Below are positions 13,269 to 22,344 of a DNA stretch of 38,889 bases, in pieces. Numbering within the stretch: position 1 is the stretch's first letter; each line of letters starts with the position of its first letter. The notes under the pieces are model-generated. The model searched no databases, was not told the origin of the DNA, and was given only the letters and a program-made list of their open reading frames with translations. Source of the stretch: a virus; IMG/VR virus record IMGVR_UViG_3300018476_000023, positions 1 to 38,889 of that record; one strand, given 5' to 3'. The position numbers and the translations under genes are program-made.

Positions 13269-13457
13269 ATGACCAAGAAGAACTACAAGAGTATCGCAAA
13301 GGCGATAAGTTGGGCCGTCTTTCATCGGTGTGACACCGAAGATGAAGTGGAGGTGGTGAACAGGGTAGCCCAAGAGATTGCCCTGGAGTTGGAGAAGGAC
13401 AACCATGCTTTCGACCGAAAAACCTTCATGCTGGCCTGTGGGCTACCCGAGAATTGA
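13269..13457 (+). CDS. Small conserved phage protein
   Basis: A protein of 62 residues, GGAGGG upstream of the ATG. It fits a widespread small phage pattern: an N-terminal YKSIAKAISWA helix, a middle helix VAQEIALELEKDN, then FDRKTFMLACGL. These proteins are common in phage early regions, and their function is not known. Confidence 0.65.
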   Translation: MTKKNYKSIAKAISWAVFHRCDTEDEVEVVNRVAQEIALELEKDNHAFDRKTFMLACGLPEN

Positions 13458-13508
13458 AAATAGTTCAAACAAACGACCTTTCCGCCTCGTACCTACTAAG
13501 GAGTTAAG

Positions 13509-13790
13509 ATGAGTCCTGAACGTGATGAGTTTATGTTTGTCTCTCCAAAGACCGTAGAAGGATTGAATGAAGTTATCAAATCCTGCAAGGATTTACAGAA
13601 GAAACTGAAGAAGAAACCAGAATATACTGTAGGCAAGCAGTATGGGACCTATAGGTTAGTTCAAATGTGTGTGAGTAATCTTCACACCGTAAATGGTTAC
13701 GGTTTAATGTCAGATGATTACAGAATCTATGACTTTGCTCCAACTATAAAGGAGTTATGTAACCATAATCCAATCTCAATGGCTATCTAA
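13509..13790 (+). CDS. Hypothetical protein
   Basis: A protein of 93 residues, AAGGAG upstream of the ATG. It has a lysine-rich helix (LNEVIKSCKDLQKKLKKKPE) and then an aromatic beta-like half. Its TAA shares a base with the next ATG. I recognise no family. Confidence 0.55.
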   Translation: MSPERDEFMFVSPKTVEGLNEVIKSCKDLQKKLKKKPEYTVGKQYGTYRLVQMCVSNLHTVNGYGLMSDDYRIYDFAPTIKELCNHNPISMAI

Positions 13791-14155
13791 TGTTCATAAA
13801 TGATTTACTGAGAGAGAATATGACACACTATTACAGTCGTGAATCTAAGACCGTATACAAGAATTTCACTGTTATGGAGGTTATTCCTGGAACACCTGAA
13901 CGTTTAGTTTGCAGGACTCCCAGAGGGGATGTAGCTGCACATCTGGTGACACAACTGAATTTGAAACCTATTCCTGTGAAGGCTGATCCGCCTCCTAATC
14001 CATTTAAGGTTGGAGATAAGGTTCAACATAAGGATAAGAGTACGTACCTCATCCTTCCTACCGGCTGTTGGTCTTTCGACGTTAGGGGTCTTTTTCCTGA
14101 ATCTGTAGATTACTTCAATAGGCACAATACCTTATACACTAAGGTTCCTGATTGA
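13790..14155 (+). CDS. Hypothetical protein upstream of RNA polymerase
   Basis: A protein of 121 residues if read from the ATG overlapping the previous stop (TAATG). ATG 13820, after GAGAGA, is an alternative start giving 111 residues. Two similar beta-like segments (FTVMEVIPGTPERLVCRTP and FKVGDKVQHKDKSTYLIL) suggest one or two small SH3-like barrels. It overlaps the TTG start of the RNA polymerase gene by four bases. Function unknown. Confidence 0.5.
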   Translation: MFINDLLRENMTHYYSRESKTVYKNFTVMEVIPGTPERLVCRTPRGDVAAHLVTQLNLKPIPVKADPPPNPFKVGDKVQHKDKSTYLILPTGCWSFDVRGLFPESVDYFNRHNTLYTKVPD

Positions 14156-16608
14156 GTACAGACGAGAAGCTTCTGAATACCTCTCAAGTTACCCAGTGGA
14201 TAGACTCCCTGGGTCTTGAGAGGTACTCTCGTACCATAATGAAAGCATCAGATCGTGGTCAGATGTCTACTACTAAGACAGGCCAGATGCTTATGGATGC
14301 TTGTATTACAGGATTCTCTAAGCACTTAGGAGAGTGGCTACAGGTTACACCTGATAATCATAAGTGTAAACAGTATGTCTCCCTAATTGATTCGGATGTT
14401 GTCTCTCTTCTGGTGTCTCAGATAATCATTGACAATATTACAATCTCAGCTCCCCTACAGACTACAGCTCTGATTATTGCTAATGCCTTAGAGGATGAGC
14501 TGAAGTTTAATATTGTTCGTAGAACACTCTCAGATGATTGGAAGAAGCTTAAGCGGAGATACAACTACGCTCACGAAGGGCATAAGAGGAAGGTCATAAA
14601 AGCTGCTGTCAATCGTATGGAGATTGACCATGAGCCATGGGATAAGAAATCGAAGTATGCTCTGGGTTTTCTGCTTATTGATTTCTTTGCTGCATCTACC
14701 GGTCTGGTTACTATTGAGTCTCCTTATGACTCCCAGAAGGGGAAGAAAAAGAGTTTCATAAAGCCTACGGAGGATGTCTTAAAATGGATGGCGGACACGA
14801 ACGATGATCTCAAAGCTAAGTATCCATTCTATCTCCCCCTGGTGGAACCACCGGAGGATTGGGTGGGTCCTAACGAGGGAGGGTATCCTGCGAATGTCCT
14901 TATGCGGTGGCCCCTTGTTCACCAATACAGTAAGAAAGCCAAGAAGCTCACGCCGGAAGAAATGCCGGAAGTCTACAAAGCGGTAAACCTTTTACAGAAA
15001 ACTCCTTGGAGGGTAAATGACTTTACATTTGCTGTCTTTGACCATTACTGGAAAGAAGGCAAAGAGGTTGCTGACATTCCTGGAGGAAATCTCAGACCTC
15101 TCCCTGACAAACCAGATGACATTGGAACTAACGAAGATTCACGACGAGAGTGGAAGCGTGCAGCTAACTGTATATACAACCTGAATGTCAAATTAAGCAC
15201 CAAGAAGATCCTATATGGCAAAATCCACTTTGTTGCACGGCACTATCAATATCAAGATTTCTGGTTCCCTTACAAACTTGATTTCCGAGGTAGAGCTTAC
15301 CCCATCCCAGCTTTTCTCAATCCTCAAGGGTGCCCGCTTGCTAAAGGACTCTTACGCTTCGCACAGGGTAAAGCATTGGTTTCGGACGAAGCAAGAGGAT
15401 GGTTCTTTATACATGGAGCTAACACTTGGGGATTAACAAAGGAGAGTTTTGATGATCGTGTGGAATGGGTTAGATCTCATAATGATTGGCTTCTTGCTAT
15501 TGCTGCTGATCCCCTTGGGAATCGTGGCTGGGAGGAAGCTGACTCCCCCTGGGAATTTCTTGCGTGGGTTGAAGAGTTTGCTCTTTGGACCGAAGATCCT
15601 GTAAACTTCAAAAGCTACCTACCGGTAGGAATGGATGGAACCAATAATGGACTTCAGATTTACTCGTTACTTCTCCGAGATCCCATCGGCGCTGAGGCGA
15701 CTAATGTTTCGCCCTCTGATAAGCCGAGGGATATCTACCAGGATGTTGCAGATGCAACTACCGTTCAGTTACTAAAGGATGCAGAGTATGGAAACGAAGT
15801 CGAGCAGAAGTATGCCAGGGATTGGCTTTCATTCTGCGGAGGGAATATCCCTCGTGCGTGTACTAAGCGACCAGTCATGGTGCTTCCATATGGAGGAACC
15901 CCGTATTCGCTCAGGGTGTATTTAGAGGAGTGGTATGAAGAACAACTGGAGGAAAGGGGTTTGGAACTTAACAGGCCGTTTCCTACAACGTTTAGTCATA
16001 CTCGCTACCTTACTAATATTGTCCTTACTTGTATCAAGGACCGTTTGGTTGGCGCTTCATTAGCAATGGATTGGCTCAGGAGGATAGCTGATATATGCAC
16101 ATCGAACAGTACTCCTATTATCTGGCGAACTTCGAGCGGATTCCAGGCATTCCAAGCTGTGTACAACTTAGATTGCATTACGATAAAGACGAGTCTGGGA
16201 AAATCGCATCGCTCACGCCAAGTATTCGAGCAGAACTTGAGGCTCTCCAAACGTGGGCAAATGAACGGCTTAGCTCCAAACTTCATCCACAGCCTGGACG
16301 CTGCGATTATGACCAAGACCACCAATACCTTTGCGCTTATTATCGAAGGCCCTCCTGAGAGCCCTACGGGGGCTTCTGCTGCGTTGAGCATGGCCCATGA
16401 CAAGTTCGCCACTCATGCTGCCGACTGCCCTGTAATGGCTTCCTGTCTGCGTACGGAGGTCGCTACGATGTTCTCGCGGGACCTACTCGCAGACTTCCGC
16501 GACCAGATCCAACATTTACTCGGGCCGACCGTAGAGTTACCTCCGGTCCCCGCTCTTGGGTCCTTAGATCCTAACTGTGTATTAGAATCGAGTTATTTCT
16601 TTGCGTAA
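14152..16608 (+). CDS. Single-subunit DNA-directed RNA polymerase (T7 gp1 type)
   Basis: A protein of 818 residues (T7: 883) from TTG 14152, with AAGG about six bases upstream and a four-base overlap with the previous gene. It should transcribe phage middle and late genes. Diagnostic segments are LDFRGRAYPIPAFLNPQG, then motif A VGMDGTNNGLQ with catalytic D495. Motif B follows as RACTKRPVMVLPYGG (R568, K572, Y580), then APNFIHSLDA, and motif C AHDKF with catalytic D750. All catalytic residues are present. In motif C, K751 stands where T7 has Ser. I could not deduce its promoter with confidence. Confidence 0.97.
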   Translation: MSTDEKLLNTSQVTQWIDSLGLERYSRTIMKASDRGQMSTTKTGQMLMDACITGFSKHLGEWLQVTPDNHKCKQYVSLIDSDVVSLLVSQIIIDNITISAPLQTTALIIANALEDELKFNIVRRTLSDDWKKLKRRYNYAHEGHKRKVIKAAVNRMEIDHEPWDKKSKYALGFLLIDFFAASTGLVTIESPYDSQKGKKKSFIKPTEDVLKWMADTNDDLKAKYPFYLPLVEPPEDWVGPNEGGYPANVLMRWPLVHQYSKKAKKLTPEEMPEVYKAVNLLQKTPWRVNDFTFAVFDHYWKEGKEVADIPGGNLRPLPDKPDDIGTNEDSRREWKRAANCIYNLNVKLSTKKILYGKIHFVARHYQYQDFWFPYKLDFRGRAYPIPAFLNPQGCPLAKGLLRFAQGKALVSDEARGWFFIHGANTWGLTKESFDDRVEWVRSHNDWLLAIAADPLGNRGWEEADSPWEFLAWVEEFALWTEDPVNFKSYLPVGMDGTNNGLQIYSLLLRDPIGAEATNVSPSDKPRDIYQDVADATTVQLLKDAEYGNEVEQKYARDWLSFCGGNIPRACTKRPVMVLPYGGTPYSLRVYLEEWYEEQLEERGLELNRPFPTTFSHTRYLTNIVLTCIKDRLVGASLAMDWLRRIADICTSNSTPIIWRTSSGFQAFQAVYNLDCITIKTSLGKSHRSRQVFEQNLRLSKRGQMNGLAPNFIHSLDAAIMTKTTNTFALIIEGPPESPTGASAALSMAHDKFATHAADCPVMASCLRTEVATMFSRDLLADFRDQIQHLLGPTVELPPVPALGSLDPNCVLESSYFFA

Positions 16609-16633
16609 GCCGTAAGGCGCTACGCTTCTTACC

Positions 16634-16792
16634 ATGATCTACATAACTGATAACCATGAATTCGAGCTACACGAAGATAGAACCGTAACTATTCGGAAGG
16701 TTTCACCTGGTTTTGGCGCTGATGATGAAGTGCTGTTAAACCCAGCAGAACTTGCAGATTTATATTTCTTTCTTGAGGAGTATTTGTACTAA
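16634..16792 (+). CDS. Small hypothetical protein
   Basis: A protein of 52 residues between the RNA polymerase and SSB genes. It looks beta-rich at first (MIYITDNHEFELHEDRTVTIRKV) and ends in an acidic helix (PAELADLYFFLEEYLY). The stop shares a base with the SSB start, so the two are probably coupled. The upstream ribosome site is weak. I recognise no family. Confidence 0.5.
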   Translation: MIYITDNHEFELHEDRTVTIRKVSPGFGADDEVLLNPAELADLYFFLEEYLY

Positions 16793-17430
16793 TGGCTAAC
16801 AAGAAGTTTGATCCCGGTGTCAACATTACCACCCCCGCTGGAACCCTGAAGTTCCCGTGGTTGCAGAAGCCGCAGGAGAATCCATTTGGGAAGGGGTATA
16901 TCTATAACTGTGAGTTGCTCTTGACTCCTGAGGAGGCTGCACCACTTATCGAGCAACTGGAGGGATTGTATAAGCAGAATCTCCAGAAGCAGGCGATCCT
17001 GAATAATGTGGAGAAGATCAAGGGTTCGGATACGAAGCCCTGGCGCGAGGATGTGGATTGGAAATCGAAGGAGCCCACGGGTTTAATCGCGTTCAAGTTT
17101 AAGAGCCCGTCTATGAGGGGGGATTATGAGTTCAAGCCTAAGCTGTTTGAAGCTAATGGTTTGCCTTTTGGGTATACCAGGAATGCCGAGGGGACTATTG
17201 AACCTCCTACCCGCGTACCGGCAATTGGAATGGGAACTATCGCAAAGATCTCCACCAATGCTCGTGGCTATTACAAGAACTCTAAGGCAGGAATTACCCT
17301 CAGCTTAGAGGCTGTCCAAGTTATCAAGCTGCGTGAAGCTGGGCGTAATACTGCGGATGCTTTTGGGTTCAAGCAGGAGGATGTGCCGCAGGATGATGGA
17401 ACGCAGGATGAAACGGATGGGCGCTTCTAA
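16792..17430 (+). CDS. Single-stranded DNA-binding protein (T7 gp2.5-like)
   Basis: A protein of 212 residues (T7 gp2.5: 232). It begins FDPGVNITTPAGTLKFPWLQKP, contains LIAFKFKSPS and KPKLFEANG, and ends in an acidic tail closing with Phe (DGTQDETDGRF). That tail is the interaction signature of T7-type SSBs for polymerase and helicase. It would coat ssDNA and coordinate the replisome. Place and order (SSB, endonuclease, primase-helicase, polymerase) match T7. Its TAA overlaps the next ATG. Confidence 0.85.
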   Translation: MANKKFDPGVNITTPAGTLKFPWLQKPQENPFGKGYIYNCELLLTPEEAAPLIEQLEGLYKQNLQKQAILNNVEKIKGSDTKPWREDVDWKSKEPTGLIAFKFKSPSMRGDYEFKPKLFEANGLPFGYTRNAEGTIEPPTRVPAIGMGTIAKISTNARGYYKNSKAGITLSLEAVQVIKLREAGRNTADAFGFKQEDVPQDDGTQDETDGRF

Positions 17431-17789
17431 TGTCAACAAGTCCGACCCAACTCTCCCTGAAGAAACTTCGGGGAGAGGGGTGGACCACTTGGATTGTAGA
17501 ACATTGGAACTCTTTTGCAAAAATCCGGCAGGACCTTTTTGGATTCGCAGATATCATTGCGATTCGAGAAGGGCTGCCGCCAATCTTGGTCCAGTGTACT
17601 ACAACCTCGAATATGTCTGCCCGTGTTGCAAAGATCGAAGCTAACCCTATAGCCCCTATATGGGGATCATTCGGGAGGATAGAAGTATGGGGATGGAAGA
17701 AGGTTAAGGGTAAGTGGGAAGTTAAAATGCGGTGGTGGTGTAAGGATACTAATAGGTTTTCGGAGACGTATAACAATGTTTCTTCGTGA
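17430..17789 (+). CDS. PD-(D/E)xK-type endonuclease (gp3 position)
   Basis: A protein of 119 residues. VEHWNSFAKIRQDLFGFADIIAI then ILVQCTTTSN and ARVAKI shows the nuclease core, with D41 and Q55 in the order D...(D/E/Q)xT. A conserved VWGWKK and Trp-rich end follow. The Q-containing variant is known in phage VRR- and resolvase-like nucleases. By position it corresponds to T7 endonuclease I (gp3), which resolves branched DNA and degrades host DNA, although the sequence looks like a different branch. It overlaps the next gene. Confidence 0.75.
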   Translation: MSTSPTQLSLKKLRGEGWTTWIVEHWNSFAKIRQDLFGFADIIAIREGLPPILVQCTTTSNMSARVAKIEANPIAPIWGSFGRIEVWGWKKVKGKWEVKMRWWCKDTNRFSETYNNVSS

Positions 17790-17982
17790 CTGTCAAGGTA
17801 CGCTGTTGAATCTTGGTGACAAGATTGCCTTCCCTACGTCCAAGTACATCAAGCTGAAGGTGGGAACTATTCAGAAGGTTCTGTGGCACGTTGGGGCTTA
17901 CCGGGATCTCCCTAAGGTTTACCTGAAGGAGCATAAGGTTTGGTTAACCCGTACAGATAGGATTGTCAAGGTTAATGGCTAA
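17776..17982 (+). CDS. Small basic hypothetical protein
   Basis: A protein of 68 residues, overlapping both the endonuclease end and the primase start. It is beta-rich and basic (LLNLGDKIAFPTSKYIKLKVGTIQKV), recalling small SH3-like folds. I recognise no family. Embedded in the replication operon, it probably assists DNA metabolism (inference). Confidence 0.6.
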   Translation: MFLRDCQGTLLNLGDKIAFPTSKYIKLKVGTIQKVLWHVGAYRDLPKVYLKEHKVWLTRTDRIVKVNG

Positions 17983-19606
17983 GATCCCCTGTGTGGAGTG
18001 TGGTTCCTCAGATGGCTGCGAAGTCTACGAGGACCACACTTTTTGTTTTGTGTGTAACCATTACAGTAAAACTACAGGAGAACCTAATGTGCATACCGGG
18101 TCCCCTGGACCTACAAATGCTGATAACAGCCGGGGTAATGCGACGTTTAGAAAAGGAGTGCCCATCAGTATTCCAGAAAGAAAACTCACAGAAGAAACCT
18201 GTAAAAAGTGGCAGTACCTTGTTGCCGATGACGGAACCCACATTGCCCAATACTACAGGGACAACGTAATTGTCTCGCAGAAGCTTAGGACACCATCTAA
18301 GAGCTTTCCTATCCTGGGTGAGAGCAAGAAACTTCCACTGTACGGTCAGCAGCTTTGGAATAAGGGTGGAAAGTACCTTACCGTGGTGGAAGGCGAGATA
18401 GATGCCCTTACAGTCTCACAGCTTAACGACCATAAGTGGCCGGTTGTCAGCGTGCCTAATGGGGCCTCAGGTGCTGCTAATTCTATTCGAGCTAATCTTG
18501 AGTGGGTTAGTAGTTTTGATTCTGTTGTATTCATGTTCGATATGGATGAACCCGGACAGGACGCAGCAAAAGCCTGTGCGGCCCTACTCAAGCCCGGTCG
18601 CGCCAAGATTGCCAAGCTCCCTCACAAAGATCCTAATGAATGTCTACAAAAAGGAGCAGGCAAAGCAGTAATAGACGCCTTCTGGCGTGCAGAAACCTTT
18701 AGACCAGACGGTATCTTAGACGGAGATCAGATATGGGAACTCCTACAAAATCACAAGACCCTCGCGCCTATCGCCTCTTTCCCGGTATCTTCCTTACAGG
18801 CCCTTACCAGGGGGATGAGGGCGGGGGAGATCATTACTATTTGTGCTGGGACCAAGATTGGGAAGTCGGAGTTTGCCCGAGAGGTAGCCCTGCATTGCAT
18901 TGTGAATGGCCTAAAAGTGGGCTACGTCGCTTTGGAGGAGAGCGTACCAAAAACCATCTACTCCCTTGTGGGCATGAAGCTGAATCATATAGTGAAATAC
19001 GAAGAAAAGCCTTTGGAAACACCCGGCTTCAAAGAGGCTTACGACAGTATACGCCCTAACATCATGGTGTATAACCATTGGGGGAGCACAGAGGAAGAGA
19101 ACCTTCTGAGTAAGCTGCGGTATATGATCCTGGGTGGAGAGTGCAAGATCATTGTGTTAGACCACATCTCTATTGTAGTTTCCGGCATGGAGACTGGGGA
19201 TGAACGTAGGTCTTTCGATACCCTTATGACACGGTTAAGGAGCCTCAGTGAAGAAACAGGAGTCGTGGTCATTCTTATCTCGCATCTTAAACGTCCATCT
19301 GGAGGCGTGCCGCTTGAAGAGGGCGGGCAAACTTCGCTCTCCCTCCTCCGAGGATCTGCGTCTATTGCACAACTTTCTGATACTGTCATTGGCTTGGAAC
19401 GAAATCAGCAAGACGAAGAGACAAAGTACATTACGACGGTTCGACTCCTTGCTTGCAGATTTACCGGTAACAGCGGGGTGGCCGGACTCTTAAACTACAA
19501 TAAAACCACCGGGCGACTTATAGAGATCGAACCAGAACAGGTAGAGGCTTTGACTGGGGAGAATACAAATGTGCAAGAAGGTAATCTGGGCGGTAGCGGA
19601 TTCTGA
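17975..19606 (+). CDS. Bifunctional primase-helicase (T7 gp4-like)
   Basis: A protein of 543 residues (T7 gp4A: 566) from ATG 17975 after AAGG. A TTG at 17963 is an alternative. Order: zinc-binding primase domain (C6, C9, C24, C27), TOPRIM (VVEGEIDALTV; VFMFDMDEPGQD), then RecA-like helicase. Walker A is AGTKIGKSEF with K297. Walker B is IIVLDH with D396. ISHLKRP and LRGSASIAQLSD follow. It would unwind the fork and make primers for the polymerase downstream. All key residues are visible. The small next gene overlaps its end. Confidence 0.95.
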   Translation: MAKIPCVECGSSDGCEVYEDHTFCFVCNHYSKTTGEPNVHTGSPGPTNADNSRGNATFRKGVPISIPERKLTEETCKKWQYLVADDGTHIAQYYRDNVIVSQKLRTPSKSFPILGESKKLPLYGQQLWNKGGKYLTVVEGEIDALTVSQLNDHKWPVVSVPNGASGAANSIRANLEWVSSFDSVVFMFDMDEPGQDAAKACAALLKPGRAKIAKLPHKDPNECLQKGAGKAVIDAFWRAETFRPDGILDGDQIWELLQNHKTLAPIASFPVSSLQALTRGMRAGEIITICAGTKIGKSEFAREVALHCIVNGLKVGYVALEESVPKTIYSLVGMKLNHIVKYEEKPLETPGFKEAYDSIRPNIMVYNHWGSTEEENLLSKLRYMILGGECKIIVLDHISIVVSGMETGDERRSFDTLMTRLRSLSEETGVVVILISHLKRPSGGVPLEEGGQTSLSLLRGSASIAQLSDTVIGLERNQQDEETKYITTVRLLACRFTGNSGVAGLLNYNKTTGRLIEIEPEQVEALTGENTNVQEGNLGGSGF

Positions 19607-19715
19607 TTGTAAGGATATCATTACTATGTGTGATACCCGTGAGGAAGCCCGTGCTATAGCCAGGGAGCCTTATGTTGAGGGACACGTAGTTCGCTATGTG
19701 AGGATTGATGACTAA
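19569..19715 (+). CDS. Small hypothetical protein overlapping the helicase end
   Basis: A protein of 48 residues starting 38 bases inside the helicase gene with GGGGAGA upstream. It has VIWAVADSDCKDIITMCDTREEARAIARE, a compact beta-alpha pattern common in small phage proteins (an 'x-xTREEARAxA' helix). The TAA shares a base with the next ATG. Function unknown. Confidence 0.55.
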   Translation: MCKKVIWAVADSDCKDIITMCDTREEARAIAREPYVEGHVVRYVRIDD

Positions 19716-19861
19716 TGCGTGATGCTAAAGCTATAGATGCACTTGCAACAGAAGAGTGTTTCAAGAGAGATAGTAAAAAGGGTTTACCCTTATCTTTCCC
19801 CTCCTGTTGGACCGAGGGTTTTATTGCCGGGTACAACCGTGCATTGGATGATGAAGTTTGA
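19715..19861 (+). CDS. Small hypothetical protein
   Basis: A protein of 48 residues, coupled on both sides by overlapping start and stop codons. It has a helix (DAKAIDALATEECFKRDS) followed by WTEGFIAGYNRALDDEV. FxAGYxxAL is a frequent ending in short phage proteins. Function unknown. Confidence 0.55.
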   Translation: MRDAKAIDALATEECFKRDSKKGLPLSFPSCWTEGFIAGYNRALDDEV

Positions 19862-19998
19862 TGGCTCAACGATGTGATTACTGTGGTGGGGGCAAGAGCT
19901 TCCACCACAAGGACGGGTGCCTTTGCCATGAGGACTGTGATTGTATGGGTTTTACTAAGGTGAGGAATGATACAGAATATAAGGATGATGAAGAATGA
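19861..19998 (+). CDS. Small cysteine-rich protein
   Basis: A protein of 45 residues with CDYC, then HHKDGCLCHEDCDC: seven cysteines and three histidines within about 25 residues. It could bind two metal ions. It is coupled to both neighbours by overlapping codons. I recognise no family. Confidence 0.6.
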   Translation: MAQRCDYCGGGKSFHHKDGCLCHEDCDCMGFTKVRNDTEYKDDEE

Positions 19999-20246
19999 GC
20001 TGCTCTTACTGTGATGAGCCACCGCCAGAACCTTGGAATAGGCAGATAGGGTTTCGAGTAAATAATAAGTGGGTTTCACTTGAGGACATAGCCCAGTTCG
20101 ACGATGAGATAGAGAGTTTGAAGCGACAGATAATCGACATTAACACCATCGTCACTAACCAGCAGAAAACTATCAACCGCCTCAAGAAGAAACTGAATAT
20201 GCCCATTACCTCTTTAGATAAAGAAAGGGCTAATGATGCTTTCTGA
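19995..20246 (+). CDS. Small coiled-coil protein
   Basis: A protein of 83 residues. The N-terminus has CSYC, and residues about 30-68 form a long coiled coil (FDDEIESLKRQIIDINTIV, then NQQKTINRLKKKL). It overlaps both neighbours. I recognise no family. A structural or regulatory role in replication is possible. Confidence 0.6.
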   Translation: MSCSYCDEPPPEPWNRQIGFRVNNKWVSLEDIAQFDDEIESLKRQIIDINTIVTNQQKTINRLKKKLNMPITSLDKERANDAF

Positions 20247-20380
20247 CAGTACCGACTGTCCACAATGCCACAACCCCTTCGTCCCCATGTGGGTAGGGAG
20301 TCAATGCCATTGTAGTAGGTGTGGCTACAGGACTATACAGGGAGTGGCTGTGGAACAACCGGAGAGAAACGGGAGTTTAA
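20234..20380 (+). CDS. Small zinc-ribbon protein
   Basis: A protein of 48 residues beginning inside the end of the coiled-coil gene. CPQC (about 9-12) and CHCSRC (about 25-30) form a zinc ribbon, followed by a basic, Trp-containing end (EWLWNNRRE). GGGC-type spacing before the ATG is weak, so it may be coupled to the gene upstream. Function unknown. Confidence 0.5.
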
Positions 20381-20384
20381 ACTG

Positions 20385-20573
20385 ATGGCACACTACTGGA
20401 CCCATATCTTTGCTGATGAATGTCCTTTGTGTCACGAAAAGAAAATGGTGGACTTGGATCTGAGTACGATGACACTCTATGGATATAAAGTAAGTGAAAT
20501 CCGTAAAGCCATTCGGTTCTGCCAGATGATGAACCATGATTTAAGGAACAATGAAACTAATCTTAGACATTGA
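20385..20573 (+). CDS. Small hypothetical protein upstream of DNA polymerase
   Basis: A protein of 62 residues from ATG 20385, ten bases after GGGAG. CPLC near the N-terminus gives half a zinc knuckle, with His and a later Cys available. The C-terminal half is helical and basic (SEIRKAIRFCQMMNHDLR). It overlaps the DNA polymerase start by 23 bases. Function unknown. Confidence 0.55.
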   Translation: MAHYWTHIFADECPLCHEKKMVDLDLSTMTLYGYKVSEIRKAIRFCQMMNHDLRNNETNLRH

Positions 20574-22344
20574 AACCAACGGGCTCCAACATGAGTACCA
20601 ACTCAGGGAGGTTGGGGCTACCCATGTGTGCGATAGGGTGTGGTGTATTTGTGCTATAGATGCGGATACTGGGGAGGAATACGCATTTGCCTCACACGGG
20701 TCTGAGATGTTCCATGAGTGGATAAAGGTTCTCGGACCAATTGAATTACTAATAGGCCACGACATCCAAGCCTTCGACCTTCCCGTACTGGAGAAACTAT
20801 ATGGGTTCAAATTCGGAGGAGAAGTATTCGACACTAAGCTTGCCGCCCGGTGCATTTATCCTGATACCAAGAGAGATGACTGGCGTTCAAAGCTTACAGG
20901 AGAACCTTGGCACGAAGTCCCTGGAAAACTATCTGGAAGTCATACCCTTAAAGCCTGGGGTATACGTCTTGGAGTCCATAAGGGGGATAGAACAGCGCAG
21001 GACTTCTCCCGGTATTCTAAGGAGATGCTGGAATACTGTATACAGGATTGTAGGGTCACCCTGGCGTTGTATAAGCACTTGGTGGCACAGAATCCCTCAG
21101 AAGCTATGCTTCGGTTGGAACATAGATTCTCACAGATCATCGACCAGCAGAAGCTTAACGGATTTTGCTTCGATATACGGGGCGCAGAAGCCCTTACACG
21201 AGTTCTTCAAACCGAAAGGCTGCGATTAGAGGATGAACTTAAGGACCTATTTCCTCCTCGTGTGGAAGTGTATTACACACCCGTCAAGCGTCTTGAACGG
21301 ACTAAAACTATTATTTTTAATCCTGCATCCAGGGATCATATCACATACAACCTTATTAAGAAGTATGGGTGGAAACCAAAGGAGTTCGGAGATAACGGAA
21401 AGCCCACACTGGATGCAGATGTTCTCGCAACATTGCCTTATCCAGAAATTAAACAACTCGTCAACTACTTCCTCATTCAAGACCGTCTTGGATCAATTAG
21501 TGAGGGCAAACAGGCATGGTTAAAACTGGTACACACTGATGGCAAGATTCATGGTGGAGTTAACACCAACGGTACGCCTCATGGACGATGTTCGCACATT
21601 GGTCCGAACATGGCTCAAGTTCCAAATATGGACTCCGCGTATGGAACGGAATGTAGAAAACTTTTCACAGCAGATCCTGGTTGGGCTCTTGTCGGGGCAG
21701 ACGCTTCAGGTATTCAGTTACGCGCCCTTGCCCACTATCTCTACCCCTACGACGGAGGAGAATATGCTAACTTAGTTTGCACAGGAGATCCCCATGAGCG
21801 ACACCGACAAGCACTTGGAGTTAATACGCGATCTGAGGCCAAGACTTTCATCTATGCGTTCCTCTTTGGGTCAGGTTCAACAAGGATTGGAGAAATACTT
21901 GGGGTTACGCAGCAAGTTGGCGCGTCCCTCATTAGGAGATTCCTACATGAGATCCCAGCTATTGCTCGATTACGAGCAGCGATTAACCGAACACTTGACC
22001 AGCGCGGATACCTTGTTGGACTTGATGGACGACATATTCCGATCCGAGGCAAGCATGTTGGGCTCAACTATCTCTTGACTGCGTTTGAAGCTGTGATTAT
22101 GAAGCAAACCGTGGTTGACTACCAGAGGAGACTTGAGGATTTATATGGATACCGAGACGGGCATTCATATAAGCAAGTGGGTATGGTACACGATGAGATA
22201 CAGGTAACCTGTGAAGCTAATCTGGCGGAACTCATAGGAGGAGAGATAGTTAAAACTATAGAGGATACTGGGGTGTTGTGGGGTTCTAAATGTCCTTTAA
22301 CCGGCAAGTATCATATAGGGAGGAATTGGAGTGAAACTCACTGA
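20551..22344 (+). CDS. Family A DNA polymerase with 3'-5' exonuclease (T7 gp5-like)
   Basis: A protein of 597 residues (T7: 704), AAGGA before the ATG. Exonuclease motifs are LDIETNGL (D6, E8), LIGHDIQAFDLPVL and YCIQDCRVT. Polymerase motif A is GADASGIQLR (D384), motif B RSEAKTFIYAFLFG (R427, K431) and motif C MVHDEIQ (D548, E549), so both activities should work. Between exonuclease and palm, the sequence runs from a short YYTPVKRLERTKT directly into IIFNPASRDH. T7 has there the long, basic insertion that binds host thioredoxin. The polymerase therefore seems to lack this processivity domain. Confidence 0.97.
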   Translation: MKLILDIETNGLQHEYQLREVGATHVCDRVWCICAIDADTGEEYAFASHGSEMFHEWIKVLGPIELLIGHDIQAFDLPVLEKLYGFKFGGEVFDTKLAARCIYPDTKRDDWRSKLTGEPWHEVPGKLSGSHTLKAWGIRLGVHKGDRTAQDFSRYSKEMLEYCIQDCRVTLALYKHLVAQNPSEAMLRLEHRFSQIIDQQKLNGFCFDIRGAEALTRVLQTERLRLEDELKDLFPPRVEVYYTPVKRLERTKTIIFNPASRDHITYNLIKKYGWKPKEFGDNGKPTLDADVLATLPYPEIKQLVNYFLIQDRLGSISEGKQAWLKLVHTDGKIHGGVNTNGTPHGRCSHIGPNMAQVPNMDSAYGTECRKLFTADPGWALVGADASGIQLRALAHYLYPYDGGEYANLVCTGDPHERHRQALGVNTRSEAKTFIYAFLFGSGSTRIGEILGVTQQVGASLIRRFLHEIPAIARLRAAINRTLDQRGYLVGLDGRHIPIRGKHVGLNYLLTAFEAVIMKQTVVDYQRRLEDLYGYRDGHSYKQVGMVHDEIQVTCEANLAELIGGEIVKTIEDTGVLWGSKCPLTGKYHIGRNWSETH

